DNA from: Ruminococcus sp. UBA7013
Lineage (GTDB): Bacteria > Bacillota > Clostridia > Oscillospirales > Ruminococcaceae
Reading direction: 5' to 3'
Length of the DNA: 61,264 nt
NCBI GenBank assembly: GCA_002449585.1
Contig: DJXD01000084.1
Coordinates: 1 to 61,264 of the forward strand
The first letter of the stretch is position 1. Every line of letters starts with the position of its first letter. Below are positions 25,483 through 34,672 of the stretch, in pieces. Below the pieces are notes generated by a model. The model saw nothing but the letters and a program-made list of their open reading frames with translations, had not been told where the DNA came from and made no database searches. The position numbers were made by a program, and so were the translations under genes.

Positions 25483-25557
25483 GGAGCTGATGACCGGATT
25501 CGAACCGGTGACCTACGCCTTACCAAGGCGTTGCGCTACCACCTGTGCCACATCAGC
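25482..25557 (-). tRNA. tRNA-Thr (anticodon GGT)
   Basis: A 76-base cloverleaf. The acceptor stem GCTGATG pairs with CATCAGC. The anticodon stem ACGCC/GGCGT encloses loop TTGGTAA, giving anticodon GGT (reads ACC and ACU). The T-arm ACCGG-TTCGAAT-CCGGT is canonical and the 3' CCA is encoded after discriminator base T. The D-stem has one mismatch. It has its own promoter and terminator. Confidence 0.95.
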
Positions 25558-25589
25558 ATTATACCTCTATCCGTCTCACGACAATATAT

Positions 25590-25618
25590 AGTATAGCATA
25601 TTTCAAAGCATTTGTCAA
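25590..25618 (-). promoter_or_regulatory. Promoter of tRNA-Thr
   Basis: Minus strand TTGACA (25613-25618), 17-base spacer, TATACT (25590-25595) with TGC before the -10. Confidence 0.8.
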
Positions 25619-25644
25619 GTCTTTTTTCAAAAAATTTTTTAAAA

Positions 25645-25673
25645 AATACCGGGGAGCTATTTCCCCCGGTATT
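25645..25673 (-). terminator. Terminator of the sbcDC transcript
   Basis: ATACCGGGGG / CCCCGGTAT hairpin followed by an A/T-rich ATTTTTT tract on the minus strand, 9 bases after sbcC ends. Confidence 0.8.
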
Positions 25674-25681
25674 TTGATCAT

Positions 25682-28276
25682 TCAGTCTATGCCTGTAAAT
25701 GTGATTTCACTGCCGCTTGTCTTTTTTGTTACCATGATCTGCGATTCAATCCGGATTTTTAAGGCTTCTACATGAGATATCACTCCAACCAGCCGGCTTC
25801 CGTCTGCCAGTTTTCCTAACAATGTAACCGCCTGATTCAATGCCTGTTCATCCAATGTGCCAAAGCCTTCATCAATAAACATGGCATCCAGCTGAATACC
25901 GCCATTTCCTTCCTGCATCACATCTGATAGCCCCAGCGCAAGGGACAGCGATGCAAGAAAAGATTCACCTCCGGAAAGGGTGCTGACATCTCGCCATTGA
26001 TTTGTATTTGTGTCCAAGACTTCCAGATCCAGACCAGAATAAGAAACATGATTTTTTGCTTTATCGCTGCATCGAAGAATAAATTTTCCGCCTGTCAGCA
26101 TAAAAAGCCGCTGATTTGCCTGTGCTACTACTCGTCTGAAATAATATTGCTGAACATAGGCCTCTAATCTTAATTTTGCCTGTCCGTTTCGTTTTGTACC
26201 GCTCACAGTTTGATATAGATCATAGATCACGCCCCATTCTTTCTGAATCTGGTTCAGCTTTTGCTCGAACGTTTGCAAATCAGAAAGAATTCTGCTATGT
26301 TCTTTCAAAATAGATTGTAATGCACTGGCATCAGATTCCAGCTGATTGCATGTTTTATTTTTCTGCAAAAGAGACTGTTCCAGCAAAGAAAGATCAACAG
26401 ACTGCATTCCAGCAGTTTCCTGTGAAAGCTCTCTGACTGCATTTTGCAGACCATTCAGATTGATATAATAATTCTGAATCTGATTTTCCAGATCCTGCAC
26501 AATATGCGGATCAAGTACAGAAGCAAGATATATATTTCTATCTGCAAAGCCGCCGTCATGCAATGCTTTATCAAACAGATTTTGCTGATTTATGATTTCC
26601 TGTTTCAGGGTTTCTATTTCTTTTTCCAGCATTTCCTTGCGGGAATGCAAGACTTCACAATCATGTTTGAATTTATTGAAACTCTGTTCTGCCTGTGTTT
26701 TCTGTGTTTGCAAATATTGCATCTTCTGCTGACAGCCTTGTATTGTCTGAAGAAGTACCTCCTCTGTCATCTGCTGCAATACGGGATTACTCCGGAGAAC
26801 TTCTAATTCAGCATTCAGCTGTGCACAATATTCAGAAGTATTTCTAAACTGCTGTTCCGCCTGATTTCTCTGGAATTCTGTCTGTTTCAGCTCTTCCTGT
26901 GAAGGCGTTTCCTGCTGTCTGGCTGCGGGGGAGGGATGATGCATAGAACCGCACACCGGACACGGTTGATTTTCTTGTAATCCTTCCGCTAATAATCCAG
27001 CCTGTCCGAGCAGAAAATTTTGCATTTTCTGATGATAAATCTGGGAAAGCTGCTGATATTGATTATTCCAGCTTTGCAGATCAGCAGCGGCTCTCTGATA
27101 GGCATTTTCTTTTTCACGCCGTTCTTGAAAAAGCGGCCTTGCCTGTTCCAGATTCATGACTTGCTGGCGCAGATCGTCCAATGCTTCCGCCGCCTGATTT
27201 GCAGTTTCCAAAATCTGCTCTGCATTGGCAAGATTAGCAGATTGCATTGCATAATTTCCTGAAATCTGATTCAGAATCACTATTTTTTCATTCAGATTTT
27301 TCTGATAAGTCTGCAAAATTCTTTCCTGAATGCGGACATAATCCGCACTATGTGCCATGCGGACACGGGTTTCCTGATCCTGAATATCAGATTTCCGTTT
27401 TTGCAGATCTGTCATCTGGCTAGTTTTTTGTTTCAGATCTTCTAGCTTATGATTCTGTTCTTTCCCTCTTTCGATCTGTCGGATTAATTCATCCCGTTCT
27501 TTCTGGCAAAGCATTTTCTGTTCCTGCATTTTGGAAAGGCTGATTTTCTGTGCAGCATTCTGTTTTGTGAGCAAAGAAATATAAACAGAGATCTGTGTTT
27601 CTTCGGGAGGGGTTTGGGGCTGATAAGCGGCATCAAATATAATTCGGGACATTTCCCGGCGGATCTGTTCTTTTAGTCGATCAGCCTGTTCTTCATAGAC
27701 ACGGCTTTTTTCATTCAGCTTATTCTGAAACTGTTCATAAATTCCTGTATGAAACAGATCTTGAAATAATTTCTTTCGGTCTTCGCTGGAAGCATTCAGA
27801 ATTTTCTGAAATTCCCCCTGAGCGATCATGACCGTTTGCGCAAACTGTTTGCGATCCATATGAATCATATCTGTGATTTTTTTATTCACAGCCGTCTGCC
27901 CTTCGGCAATGATGGCATGATTTTGATCTATGAGAACAGCTTTTTTCATTTCCATCTGATTCCGGCCATCTTTCATGATGCATTTCCCGGAACGTTCCAC
28001 ACGCCACACAGCTCCCTGATGTTGAAATTCTAATATAACACTGGTTTTTGTGCTGACAGATGCAAAATCAGAATGAACACTTTTTTTACTTCTTCTATCG
28101 GGATTGCTAGTTTCTCCATAAAGCGCAAAAGAAATAGCATCAAAAATGCTGGTTTTGCCTGAGCCATTACTCCCAGAAATTAAAAATACGCCTTGTCTTC
28201 CGATTTTTTCAAAATCAATTTCTGTTTCTTTTGCAAAAGGGCCGAATGCTGTCATGATTAATTTCAATGGCTTCAT
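25682..28276 (-). CDS. sbcC: Exonuclease subunit SbcC
   Basis: An 864-residue SMC-like ATPase that forms the SbcCD nuclease, which cleaves DNA hairpins and processes blocked ends. Walker A is GSNGSGKTS (34-42). Two long coiled-coil arms flank the zinc hook CPVC near the middle, and the C-terminus carries the signature LSGGESFLASLSLALG and Walker B DAMFIDEGFGTLD. The length is somewhat below the usual ~1,000 residues, mainly through shorter coils. It follows sbcD by 2 bases. Confidence 0.95.
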   Translation of the reverse strand: MKPLKLIMTAFGPFAKETEIDFEKIGRQGVFLISGSNGSGKTSIFDAISFALYGETSNPDRRSKKSVHSDFASVSTKTSVILEFQHQGAVWRVERSGKCIMKDGRNQMEMKKAVLIDQNHAIIAEGQTAVNKKITDMIHMDRKQFAQTVMIAQGEFQKILNASSEDRKKLFQDLFHTGIYEQFQNKLNEKSRVYEEQADRLKEQIRREMSRIIFDAAYQPQTPPEETQISVYISLLTKQNAAQKISLSKMQEQKMLCQKERDELIRQIERGKEQNHKLEDLKQKTSQMTDLQKRKSDIQDQETRVRMAHSADYVRIQERILQTYQKNLNEKIVILNQISGNYAMQSANLANAEQILETANQAAEALDDLRQQVMNLEQARPLFQERREKENAYQRAAADLQSWNNQYQQLSQIYHQKMQNFLLGQAGLLAEGLQENQPCPVCGSMHHPSPAARQQETPSQEELKQTEFQRNQAEQQFRNTSEYCAQLNAELEVLRSNPVLQQMTEEVLLQTIQGCQQKMQYLQTQKTQAEQSFNKFKHDCEVLHSRKEMLEKEIETLKQEIINQQNLFDKALHDGGFADRNIYLASVLDPHIVQDLENQIQNYYINLNGLQNAVRELSQETAGMQSVDLSLLEQSLLQKNKTCNQLESDASALQSILKEHSRILSDLQTFEQKLNQIQKEWGVIYDLYQTVSGTKRNGQAKLRLEAYVQQYYFRRVVAQANQRLFMLTGGKFILRCSDKAKNHVSYSGLDLEVLDTNTNQWRDVSTLSGGESFLASLSLALGLSDVMQEGNGGIQLDAMFIDEGFGTLDEQALNQAVTLLGKLADGSRLVGVISHVEALKIRIESQIMVTKKTSGSEITFTGID

Positions 28277-28278
28277 AA

Positions 28279-29397
28279 TCAGAAATCCTCCTCTTCCAGT
28301 TCTGCAAAAATTTCACGGACAATTTTCATCTGTTCCGGTGTTGGTTCAGCATTGCAATTCTGATGCTGATAAAACAGGCGAAACATTTCTGTGGGGGGTA
28401 ATTTTTCCGGCAGTTCCGAAGCACTGACAAAATCATCTGTACGGATTTTAGAATTTTGGATGCTGAATTTGAGCATATGCGGAAAATTCGTTCTCAGAAG
28501 CAGACGGGCATCCGGAACAGGTGTTTCATCTGTCAGGATCACATTTGTATAATCCCAAGTATATGGCATTTTCTGAAGCTCTGCAAAACTGCCTTTTACT
28601 GTCCGGACATCATGCACAGGCTTGATCTGAAATTTCTGGATCTGAATATTATGCTTTCCTGAAATTTCCACAACTGTGAAATATTTTTTCTGATGCTCTT
28701 CTGAAAGTGAATATTTCAGGGGAGATCCTGCATAATGCACCGTTTCCCGTCCGCAGAACTGCGGTTTATGCAAATGTCCCAAGGCAACATAATCAAAATC
28801 TGCAAACACCTCTGCACTAATATTATCCAGTCCGCCCACAGAAAATTCTTCATCACTGATTTCACCCCCAGTAATAAACTGATGGCAAAGCAGAATATTA
28901 ATTTTTTCCGGATTCAGCTCTGAATGTTTCAGAATTACTCTAATCGCATCTTCATAATTTTCTATTTTTTCATCCGGCCAGAACTGTTTTACTCGAACGG
29001 GTGTGACAAATGGAAGCAAATAGATCTGAATTTCTTCATCTGGATTTTTAACCGCCTGTAATTTTCCATTAAATTTTTCTGAAACGGTTACATGATTTGA
29101 CTGCAATAATTTTCCAAGATAAGAAATGCGGGCAGCAGCATCATGATTTCCGCTGATGATGCTGACAGGCTTCTGCATGCGACAAAGCTTTGTCAGAAAT
29201 TCATCAAATAATTCCATAGCTTCTGTTCCGGGAGCAGGCTTATCATAAACATCTCCTGCAATTAATACTTCATCACAGTGCCCGGCAAGTTCGGCGGCCT
29301 GTTCCAGCACAGCCCTTTGATCATCTATCAGAGAATATTCTCCCAGCTTTTTGCCAATATGCAAATCTGCCAGATGCAGAAATCGAACTGTTTTCAT
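28279..29397 (-). CDS. sbcD: Exonuclease subunit SbcD
   Basis: A 372-residue Mre11-type metallophosphoesterase and nuclease partner of SbcC. Metal-binding motifs appear in order: DLHIG (11-15), GDVYD (48-52), GNHD (about 86-89), CHQF and ALGHLHKPQ. Its ATG overlaps the stop of a small upstream gene (ATGA), and sbcC follows directly. The three genes form one operon. Confidence 0.95.
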   Translation of the reverse strand: MKTVRFLHLADLHIGKKLGEYSLIDDQRAVLEQAAELAGHCDEVLIAGDVYDKPAPGTEAMELFDEFLTKLCRMQKPVSIISGNHDAAARISYLGKLLQSNHVTVSEKFNGKLQAVKNPDEEIQIYLLPFVTPVRVKQFWPDEKIENYEDAIRVILKHSELNPEKINILLCHQFITGGEISDEEFSVGGLDNISAEVFADFDYVALGHLHKPQFCGRETVHYAGSPLKYSLSEEHQKKYFTVVEISGKHNIQIQKFQIKPVHDVRTVKGSFAELQKMPYTWDYTNVILTDETPVPDARLLLRTNFPHMLKFSIQNSKIRTDDFVSASELPEKLPPTEMFRLFYQHQNCNAEPTPEQMKIVREIFAELEEEDF

Positions 29398-29621
29398 GGC
29401 ATGATCCCCTTCATTTTTTCAATCAGTTCCAGATCTTCCTGCATAATACGAATATTTGTAATCGCTTTCTTTCCGTCCGCAGATGTGACACTGATCTCAA
29501 CAAGTGCATCTTCCTCAAGATTCTGTCCTGCATAGCCGAAAAACTGGATAAACTTCGGATGTCGTTCCTGAAATTGTTCCAGAAGTGGCTGAATTTTCAT
29601 CAGTTCCAATGGATTCATCAT
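29394..29621 (-). CDS. Small conserved protein coupled to sbcD
   Basis: A 75-residue soluble protein starting at ATG 29621 (a second ATG follows immediately), with AAAGAGG about 10 bases upstream. It starts MMNPLELMKI, followed by ERHPKFIQFF and EISVTSADGK, and ends in an acidic-helical segment. Short clostridial proteins of this pattern, with no assigned role, are familiar from memory. Its stop overlaps the sbcD start (ATGA), so it is made with the SbcCD nuclease and might modulate it. No motif indicates activity. Confidence 0.7.
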   Translation of the reverse strand: MMNPLELMKIQPLLEQFQERHPKFIQFFGYAGQNLEEDALVEISVTSADGKKAITNIRIMQEDLELIEKMKGIMP

Positions 29622-29658
29622 AAATAATTGCCTCTTTTCTGATTTCAAATATAGATTT

Positions 29659-29687
29659 ATTATAGCATATCTTCTGGAAAAAAGCAA
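29659..29687 (-). promoter_or_regulatory. Promoter of the sbcDC operon
   Basis: Minus strand TTGCTT (29682-29687), 17-base spacer, TATAAT (29659-29664) with TGC before the -10. Confidence 0.75.
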
Positions 29688-29787
29688 GAAGTTTCATACA
29701 AAATATTGTTATTTTTATATCAATCATGGCTGATTTTGCACAAATCGCTGAATTTTAAAGATTTCATAGAAATTTCAAAAAAATGAC

Positions 29788-29816
29788 TTGCATGTTTCAT
29801 GCACTTGTGATAAAAT
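29788..29816 (+). promoter_or_regulatory. Promoter of pyk
   Basis: TTGCAT (29788-29793), 17-base spacer, TAAAAT (29811-29816) with TGA before the -10. The start codon is 45 bases downstream. Confidence 0.75.
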
Positions 29817-29861
29817 TAAAATGGCAAAGATTTGAATCTTTAGAAACGGAGCTGTAAATTT

Positions 29862-31286
29862 ATGAATACCAGAAAAACAAAGATTGTCTGCACCATAGGC
29901 CCAGCTACAGACAAAGGAACTGTCCTCAGGGATATGATGCTCGCCGGCATGAATGTCGCAAGATTTAATTTCTCTCATGGTGATTATGCCACGCATAAGC
30001 AGAGATTTGAATCCATCGTGAAACTGCGGGAAGAACTGCATCTGCCCATCGCTACAATGTTGGATACCAAAGGGCCGGAAGTCCGCCTCCGCAAATTTGT
30101 AGATGATAAGCCTGTCGAAATCCATGACGGCGATCTGTATACCCTGACTACAAATGATGTCCCCTGCACAAATGAAACCGGAAGCATTACATTTAAGAAT
30201 CTCCCTCAGGATGTCAGCGTTGGCACAAGAATCTTGATCAATGACGGCGTGATTGAATTGCTGGCTGAAAAAATTACAAGAACAGATGTGATCTGTCGCA
30301 TTATTCATGGCGGTGTGCTGTCAAATAATAAGGGCATTAATGTGCCTGGTGTTCAGCTGTCTATGCCTTATCTGAGTGATGCAGATATGAACGATCTGGA
30401 ATTTGGCGCAAAAATGGGCTATGATTTTATCGCCGCAAGCTTTGTGCGCTCGGCCGCAGATATTAATTATCTCCGGCGTTTTACCAAAAGCTTAGGCTGG
30501 TTCAATGTCCGCATTATTGCCAAAATTGAAAATCTGGATGGCGTGAATAATATTGATGAAATTCTTGAGGCCGCTGATGGAATCATGGTTGCCCGTGGTG
30601 ATATGGGTGTAGAAATTCCATTTGAACAGATCCCGGCAATCCAGAAAAAGCTGATTCAAAAAGGCTATAATGCTGGTAAACAGGTAATCACTGCAACACA
30701 GATGCTAGAATCTATGATTAATAATCCTCGCCCGACCCGTGCGGAAATTACAGACGTTGCCAATGCGATTTATGACGGCACAAGCGCAATCATGCTTTCC
30801 GGAGAGACCGCTGCCGGGCAGTTCCCTGTTGAAGTTGTCCGGACAATGGATTTGATCGCCTCCACAACAGAAGGCAATATTGATTATAAACATGAATTTG
30901 CTTCCAGAAAAGAAAATGATAATGCTACTATTGCAGAAGGCATTGCTCATGCTGCTGTCACAACTGCACATGATCTCAATGCTAAAGCCATTATTGCTGT
31001 CACAAAGCGTGGTAAGACTGCCCGGCTGATTTCCAAATTCCGCCCTGCCGTGCCGATTCTCGGATGCACAACAGATGAAGAAAATCAGCGCAAAATGAAT
31101 ATGAGCTGGGGTGTAACTCCCTTCGTAATTGATGAAGCAGATGATACAGATACATTGTTTGCAAAAGCAGTTTCTGCTGCCAAAGAACTCGGCTATGTCA
31201 AAGAGGGTGATCTTGTTGTGATTACAGCAGGTGTTCCGCTTGGTATTTCCGGGATGACCAATCTCATGAAAGTTGAAAAAATCTAA
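29862..31286 (+). CDS. pyk: Pyruvate kinase
   Basis: A 474-residue pyruvate kinase, converting phosphoenolpyruvate and ADP to pyruvate and ATP. The N-terminal RKTKIVCTIGPA, the DTKGPEVR motif, the active-site IIAKIENLDGVNNIDEI (catalytic Lys) and MVARGDMGVE are all present. The C-terminal allosteric domain is complete. The extra PEP-utiliser domain found in Bacillus enzymes is absent, as is usual in this group. It is a single gene with its own promoter, and the shared terminator lies 9 bases past the stop. Confidence 0.97.
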   Translation: MNTRKTKIVCTIGPATDKGTVLRDMMLAGMNVARFNFSHGDYATHKQRFESIVKLREELHLPIATMLDTKGPEVRLRKFVDDKPVEIHDGDLYTLTTNDVPCTNETGSITFKNLPQDVSVGTRILINDGVIELLAEKITRTDVICRIIHGGVLSNNKGINVPGVQLSMPYLSDADMNDLEFGAKMGYDFIAASFVRSAADINYLRRFTKSLGWFNVRIIAKIENLDGVNNIDEILEAADGIMVARGDMGVEIPFEQIPAIQKKLIQKGYNAGKQVITATQMLESMINNPRPTRAEITDVANAIYDGTSAIMLSGETAAGQFPVEVVRTMDLIASTTEGNIDYKHEFASRKENDNATIAEGIAHAAVTTAHDLNAKAIIAVTKRGKTARLISKFRPAVPILGCTTDEENQRKMNMSWGVTPFVIDEADDTDTLFAKAVSAAKELGYVKEGDLVVITAGVPLGISGMTNLMKVEKI

Positions 31287-31294
31287 AATAAAAA

Positions 31295-31318
31295 CCCCGT
31301 CCGGAACGCCGGACGGGG
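31295..31318. terminator. Bidirectional terminator between pyk and ispH-rpsA
   Basis: CCCCGTCCGG / CCGGACGGGG, a 10-bp stem with an AACG loop, with A/T-rich tails on both sides. It serves two convergent genes. Confidence 0.9.
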
Positions 31319-31333
31319 ATTATTTTTCTAAGA

Positions 31334-33271
31334 TCAGTCTTCTTTCTGAGGAACATCTCTCATAGACAGAGAAACTCTTTTACGCTCATCATCAATATTA
31401 ATAATCTTAACAGTCACTACATCATCTTTGTGAACAATTTCTTTCACATCATCCACACGACGATCTGCCAGCTGAGAAATATGAATCAGGCCGTCAATAT
31501 CTTCTGTAATCTGTGCGAATGCTCCGAATGTTGTAGTAGAAACAATTTTTGCCTCGACAGTATCACCAATTGCATAGGCAGAACGGAATTTTTCCCACGG
31601 ATTATCTTCATCTCTCTTATAGCCAAGGGAAATGCGATCACGTTCCGGATCAAGGCTCTTGATGAATACTTTAAGAACATCGCCCTCTTTGACTACCTGA
31701 CTTGGGTGTTTGATTCTCTTCCAGGACAGTTCGGAAATATGCACCATACCATCAATACCGCCCAGATCTACAAACACGCCATAATTTGTGATAGACTTCA
31801 CTTCGCCCTCGTATTCTTTGCCTACTTCTGCTTCAGCCCAGAATTTTGCCTTAGCGGCCTTGCGTTCCTGACGGTTTACATATCTGATAGAGCCGACAGG
31901 GCTTTTTCTGCTTCTGTGTTCCGGCACTTCGATGATCATAAATCTGACTGTCTTGTTTTTCAGCTCGTCCAGCTCTGCATTTCTTGGTAAACCTGTATGA
32001 GAAGCCGGAATAAAAATGCGGACTCCATGATAGAACACATTCACGCCGCCTTTGACTACTTTGCTGACTTCTGCCTCCAGAATTGTGCCCTCTTCCTTGG
32101 CCTTTGTGATTTCTTCCTGTGCCTTGAGAGCATCAACTCTTTTCTTAGAAAGGGTAGCAATTCCATCACCATCGCTGACTTTCAGCACGATCAGATCCAG
32201 CTCTTCACCGACTTTTACAAGATCAGTAGGCTTTTTATCCGGTTCATTCGTCAGTTCCTTAGCAGCAACAAAGCCAGTCTGTTTTGCGCCGAGATCCACC
32301 TGCACACCGGTGTTATCTACAGACATTACAACGCCGGTCACTCTGTCATTATTTTTCAGCTTTTTGAATGATGCATCAATTGCGTCATCATCGAAAGCCA
32401 CGTCCTCCTCTGTTTCCAGATTCTTGTTCAGATTTTCTTCCATGGTATTAAGTACCTCCTCAATGATATATGCCGGTGTGGAAGCCCCGGCTGTAATGCC
32501 GACATTGCCGGCCAGGTCTAAAGTGTTCAGTTCGTTCGCATTTTCAATATGATAGGCTTTGCAGTAGCGTCTGCTGATGTCATAAAGCTTGACCGTATTA
32601 GAACTATGTTTTCCGCCTATAATGATCATACAGTCAGATTCCGCAGCTAGGGCAGCCGCATCAGACTGCCGTTGTTCTGTAGCACTGCATATGGTTTCAT
32701 AAACTTTTATCTCAAAATCATGTTCAGGAAGAACTTTTAAACACTCTCCCCATATTATATTATTATACGTCGTTTGAGCAACAATTGCAAGCTTTTTTGA
32801 AAAGTTTTTTTCTAAATTCTGAAAAAAGTCTTTCAGCACAAATTCATCTTTGAAAACGAAATAATTTTGTTCACAATGACCAATGATGCCTTGTACTTCA
32901 GGATGCTGTTCATCTCCAGCGATCAAAATAAAGCTTCCTTCTGCGGTTTCTCTGGCAACGATCTCATGAATGCGCCTGACAAATGGACAAGTGGCATCAA
33001 TCACAGGATTTCCCAGGGAATGAATTTGATCATAGACAGATTTTTCCACGCCATGAGAGCGAATCACAACAGATTCTCCCGGACGGAGTTCAGACACGTT
33101 CTGAATGATTCTTGCACCTTTGGCCTGCATGTCGCTGACAACATCTGTATTATGAATAATAGGGCCTAATGTTGCAACTGCCTTTCCCTGCTCCAATGCC
33201 TGATATACCATTTTGACAGCTCTATCCACACCGAAACAGAATCCGGCAGATTTGGCAACTTTGATTTTCAT
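31334..33271 (-). CDS. ispH-rpsA: Fused IspH (HMBPP reductase) and ribosomal protein S1
   Basis: A 645-residue fusion. Residues 1-280 are IspH, the [4Fe-4S] enzyme making IPP and DMAPP in the MEP isoprenoid pathway, with cluster cysteines in GFCFGVDRA (Cys12), DATCPFV and ETICSATEQ. After an acidic linker (about 285-305) come four S1 RNA-binding domains, marked by repeats such as GVVMSVDNTGVQVDLG, GEVKSITNYGVFVDLGGIDGMVHISEL and AKIVSTTTFGAFAQI. This architecture is known from clostridia. It ends the cmk-plsC cluster. It may serve translation and isoprenoid synthesis at once. Confidence 0.95.
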   Translation of the reverse strand: MKIKVAKSAGFCFGVDRAVKMVYQALEQGKAVATLGPIIHNTDVVSDMQAKGARIIQNVSELRPGESVVIRSHGVEKSVYDQIHSLGNPVIDATCPFVRRIHEIVARETAEGSFILIAGDEQHPEVQGIIGHCEQNYFVFKDEFVLKDFFQNLEKNFSKKLAIVAQTTYNNIIWGECLKVLPEHDFEIKVYETICSATEQRQSDAAALAAESDCMIIIGGKHSSNTVKLYDISRRYCKAYHIENANELNTLDLAGNVGITAGASTPAYIIEEVLNTMEENLNKNLETEEDVAFDDDAIDASFKKLKNNDRVTGVVMSVDNTGVQVDLGAKQTGFVAAKELTNEPDKKPTDLVKVGEELDLIVLKVSDGDGIATLSKKRVDALKAQEEITKAKEEGTILEAEVSKVVKGGVNVFYHGVRIFIPASHTGLPRNAELDELKNKTVRFMIIEVPEHRSRKSPVGSIRYVNRQERKAAKAKFWAEAEVGKEYEGEVKSITNYGVFVDLGGIDGMVHISELSWKRIKHPSQVVKEGDVLKVFIKSLDPERDRISLGYKRDEDNPWEKFRSAYAIGDTVEAKIVSTTTFGAFAQITEDIDGLIHISQLADRRVDDVKEIVHKDDVVTVKIINIDDERKRVSLSMRDVPQKED

Positions 33272-33289
33272 GCTATCACATTCTTTCTG

Positions 33290-33916
33290 TCAGGATTCTT
33301 GTTTTGGTTCATCTACCAATGCTTTGATACCGTTCATAATAGGGGGCATGATTTCCGTTCGGAGTGTTTTGAGTAATTCTCTTTCTGAAAGATTTTCTGT
33401 TTTTGGGAGGGAAGAGGCCGGAATAGGCTCGCCTACTCTGACAATGATTTTACTGCGAAAATGCAATTTTTCATCCTGAAAATTAATGCCAATCGGGATA
33501 ATATCTGCATGGGCTCTTGCTGCAACCAGTGCCACACCGGATTTTCCACGTCCAACATGTCCGTCTTTACTTCTTGTACCTTCCGGAAAGATCAACAAAT
33601 TTTTTCCATCAGCGATGGCCTGCACAGAGGTATCAATCACAGACATATCTCCCGCTCCACGATCTACAGGAAACGCCCCCAGCCAACGGATCAAAGCGGC
33701 AAATGCTTTATTTCCCTCAAACAGCTCTTTTTTTGCCATAAACCGAAATTTTCCATATCCAGTTATTGCAATCAGCACCGGATCAAGATTTGTTCTGTGA
33801 TTAGACACGAAAATATATTTCTGATCTCGCCGGATATGTTTCCGGCCTTCCACTCTCAGATCATACCAGATATGAAGCGCAAGCCATGCAAGGCGCATTG
33901 CTAAGAAATACATCAT
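33290..33916 (-). CDS. plsC: 1-acyl-sn-glycerol-3-phosphate acyltransferase
   Basis: A 208-residue PlsC acyltransferase that adds the second acyl chain to make phosphatidic acid at the membrane. The catalytic NHRTNLDP motif stands near residue 39, where the family has HxxxxD, and FPEGTRS binds the glycerol phosphate. One N-terminal hydrophobic helix attaches it to the membrane. It lies between cmk and ispH-rpsA with short gaps, a familiar clostridial order. Confidence 0.93.
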   Translation of the reverse strand: MMYFLAMRLAWLALHIWYDLRVEGRKHIRRDQKYIFVSNHRTNLDPVLIAITGYGKFRFMAKKELFEGNKAFAALIRWLGAFPVDRGAGDMSVIDTSVQAIADGKNLLIFPEGTRSKDGHVGRGKSGVALVAARAHADIIPIGINFQDEKLHFRSKIIVRVGEPIPASSLPKTENLSERELLKTLRTEIMPPIMNGIKALVDEPKQES

Positions 33917-33928
33917 GCCTTTGCACCG

Positions 33929-34594
33929 TTATTCTAATTTCTTCCGGATCAGATCCAGAATAAATTCTGTTACTTCATGAAAGCCCATTTCAGAAGTATC
34001 TACTAAAACAGCATCTTCAGCCTGACAGAGTGGTGCAATATCCCGATGCATATCATCATAATCACGCTTCTGAATTTCTTTCAGAATTTGATCATAATCC
34101 GGGCAATCCGGTTTTTCACGCAATTCGAGATAGCGGCGGCTGGCACGTTCTTCGGGGGATGCTGTCAGAAAAATTTTTAAATCTGCATGGGGAAGCACTA
34201 CCGTTCCAATATCACGCCCATCCATGATAATATTATTTTCTGCGGCAATTTTTTTCTGCAAATCCAGCAGATGCGCCCGGACTTCCGGCACAGCAGAAAC
34301 TTTGGATGCTGTCATAGTGACCTCTGGACTCCGGATATAATCTGTCACATCCTCACCGCAAAGCAATACACGCTGCACACCGCCGATAAATTTCAAAGAA
34401 ATATCAGCTTCTTTGACATGTTCAGCAATCTGTTCGGGCTCAGAACAGTGATTCCTCAGGGCATACAGGCCAATTGCTCTATACATTGCACCCGTATCCA
34501 CATGAATATAACCAAGTTCTGCGGCAACTGCCTTTGAAATACTGCTTTTTCCCGCACCTCCGGGGCCATCAATGGCAATGTTGACTGTTTTCAT
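33929..34594 (-). CDS. cmk: Cytidylate kinase
   Basis: A 221-residue (d)CMP kinase that makes CDP for nucleic acid and phospholipid synthesis. ATG 34594 is chosen because AAAGGA lies about 9 bases upstream. The P-loop GPGGAGKSS (near 9-17), the CMP-binding HVDTGAMYRA and the lid stretch RASRRYLELREK are all present. It has a strong promoter just upstream, so cmk-plsC-ispH-rpsA can be expressed apart from the preceding flavoprotein. Confidence 0.95.
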   Translation of the reverse strand: MKTVNIAIDGPGGAGKSSISKAVAAELGYIHVDTGAMYRAIGLYALRNHCSEPEQIAEHVKEADISLKFIGGVQRVLLCGEDVTDYIRSPEVTMTASKVSAVPEVRAHLLDLQKKIAAENNIIMDGRDIGTVVLPHADLKIFLTASPEERASRRYLELREKPDCPDYDQILKEIQKRDYDDMHRDIAPLCQAEDAVLVDTSEMGFHEVTEFILDLIRKKLE

Positions 34595-34638
34595 GATCGC
34601 ATTTCCTTTCTGAAATACATGATTCTGCATCATAATTT

Positions 34639-34667
34639 ATTATAACATATTTCTCTGATTTTGTCAA
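34639..34667 (-). promoter_or_regulatory. Promoter of cmk-plsC-ispH-rpsA
   Basis: Minus strand TTGACA (34662-34667), 17-base spacer, TATAAT (34639-34644) with TG before the -10. It starts only 6 bases past the preceding gene. Confidence 0.85.
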
Positions 34668-34672
34668 TCTTT

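Noticed and set aside
25511..25536. tRNA at 25482-25557 as tRNA-Pro (TGG-like reading of the loop)
   Set aside because: With a 7-base loop TTGGTAA the central bases 34-36 are GGT, giving Thr. Reading TGG would shift the loop by one.
29775..30308. 177-residue minus-strand ORF opposite pyk
   Set aside because: It covers the pyk promoter and active-site region in antisense, has no ribosome site, and its composition is non-protein-like.
31430..32552. Long plus-strand ORFs opposite ispH-rpsA
   Set aside because: They mirror the codon pattern of the S1 repeats on the other strand and show no motifs or start signals.
31334..33271. ispH-rpsA as an assembly artefact
   Set aside because: The frame is continuous through an acidic linker, and this fusion is an established architecture in clostridia.
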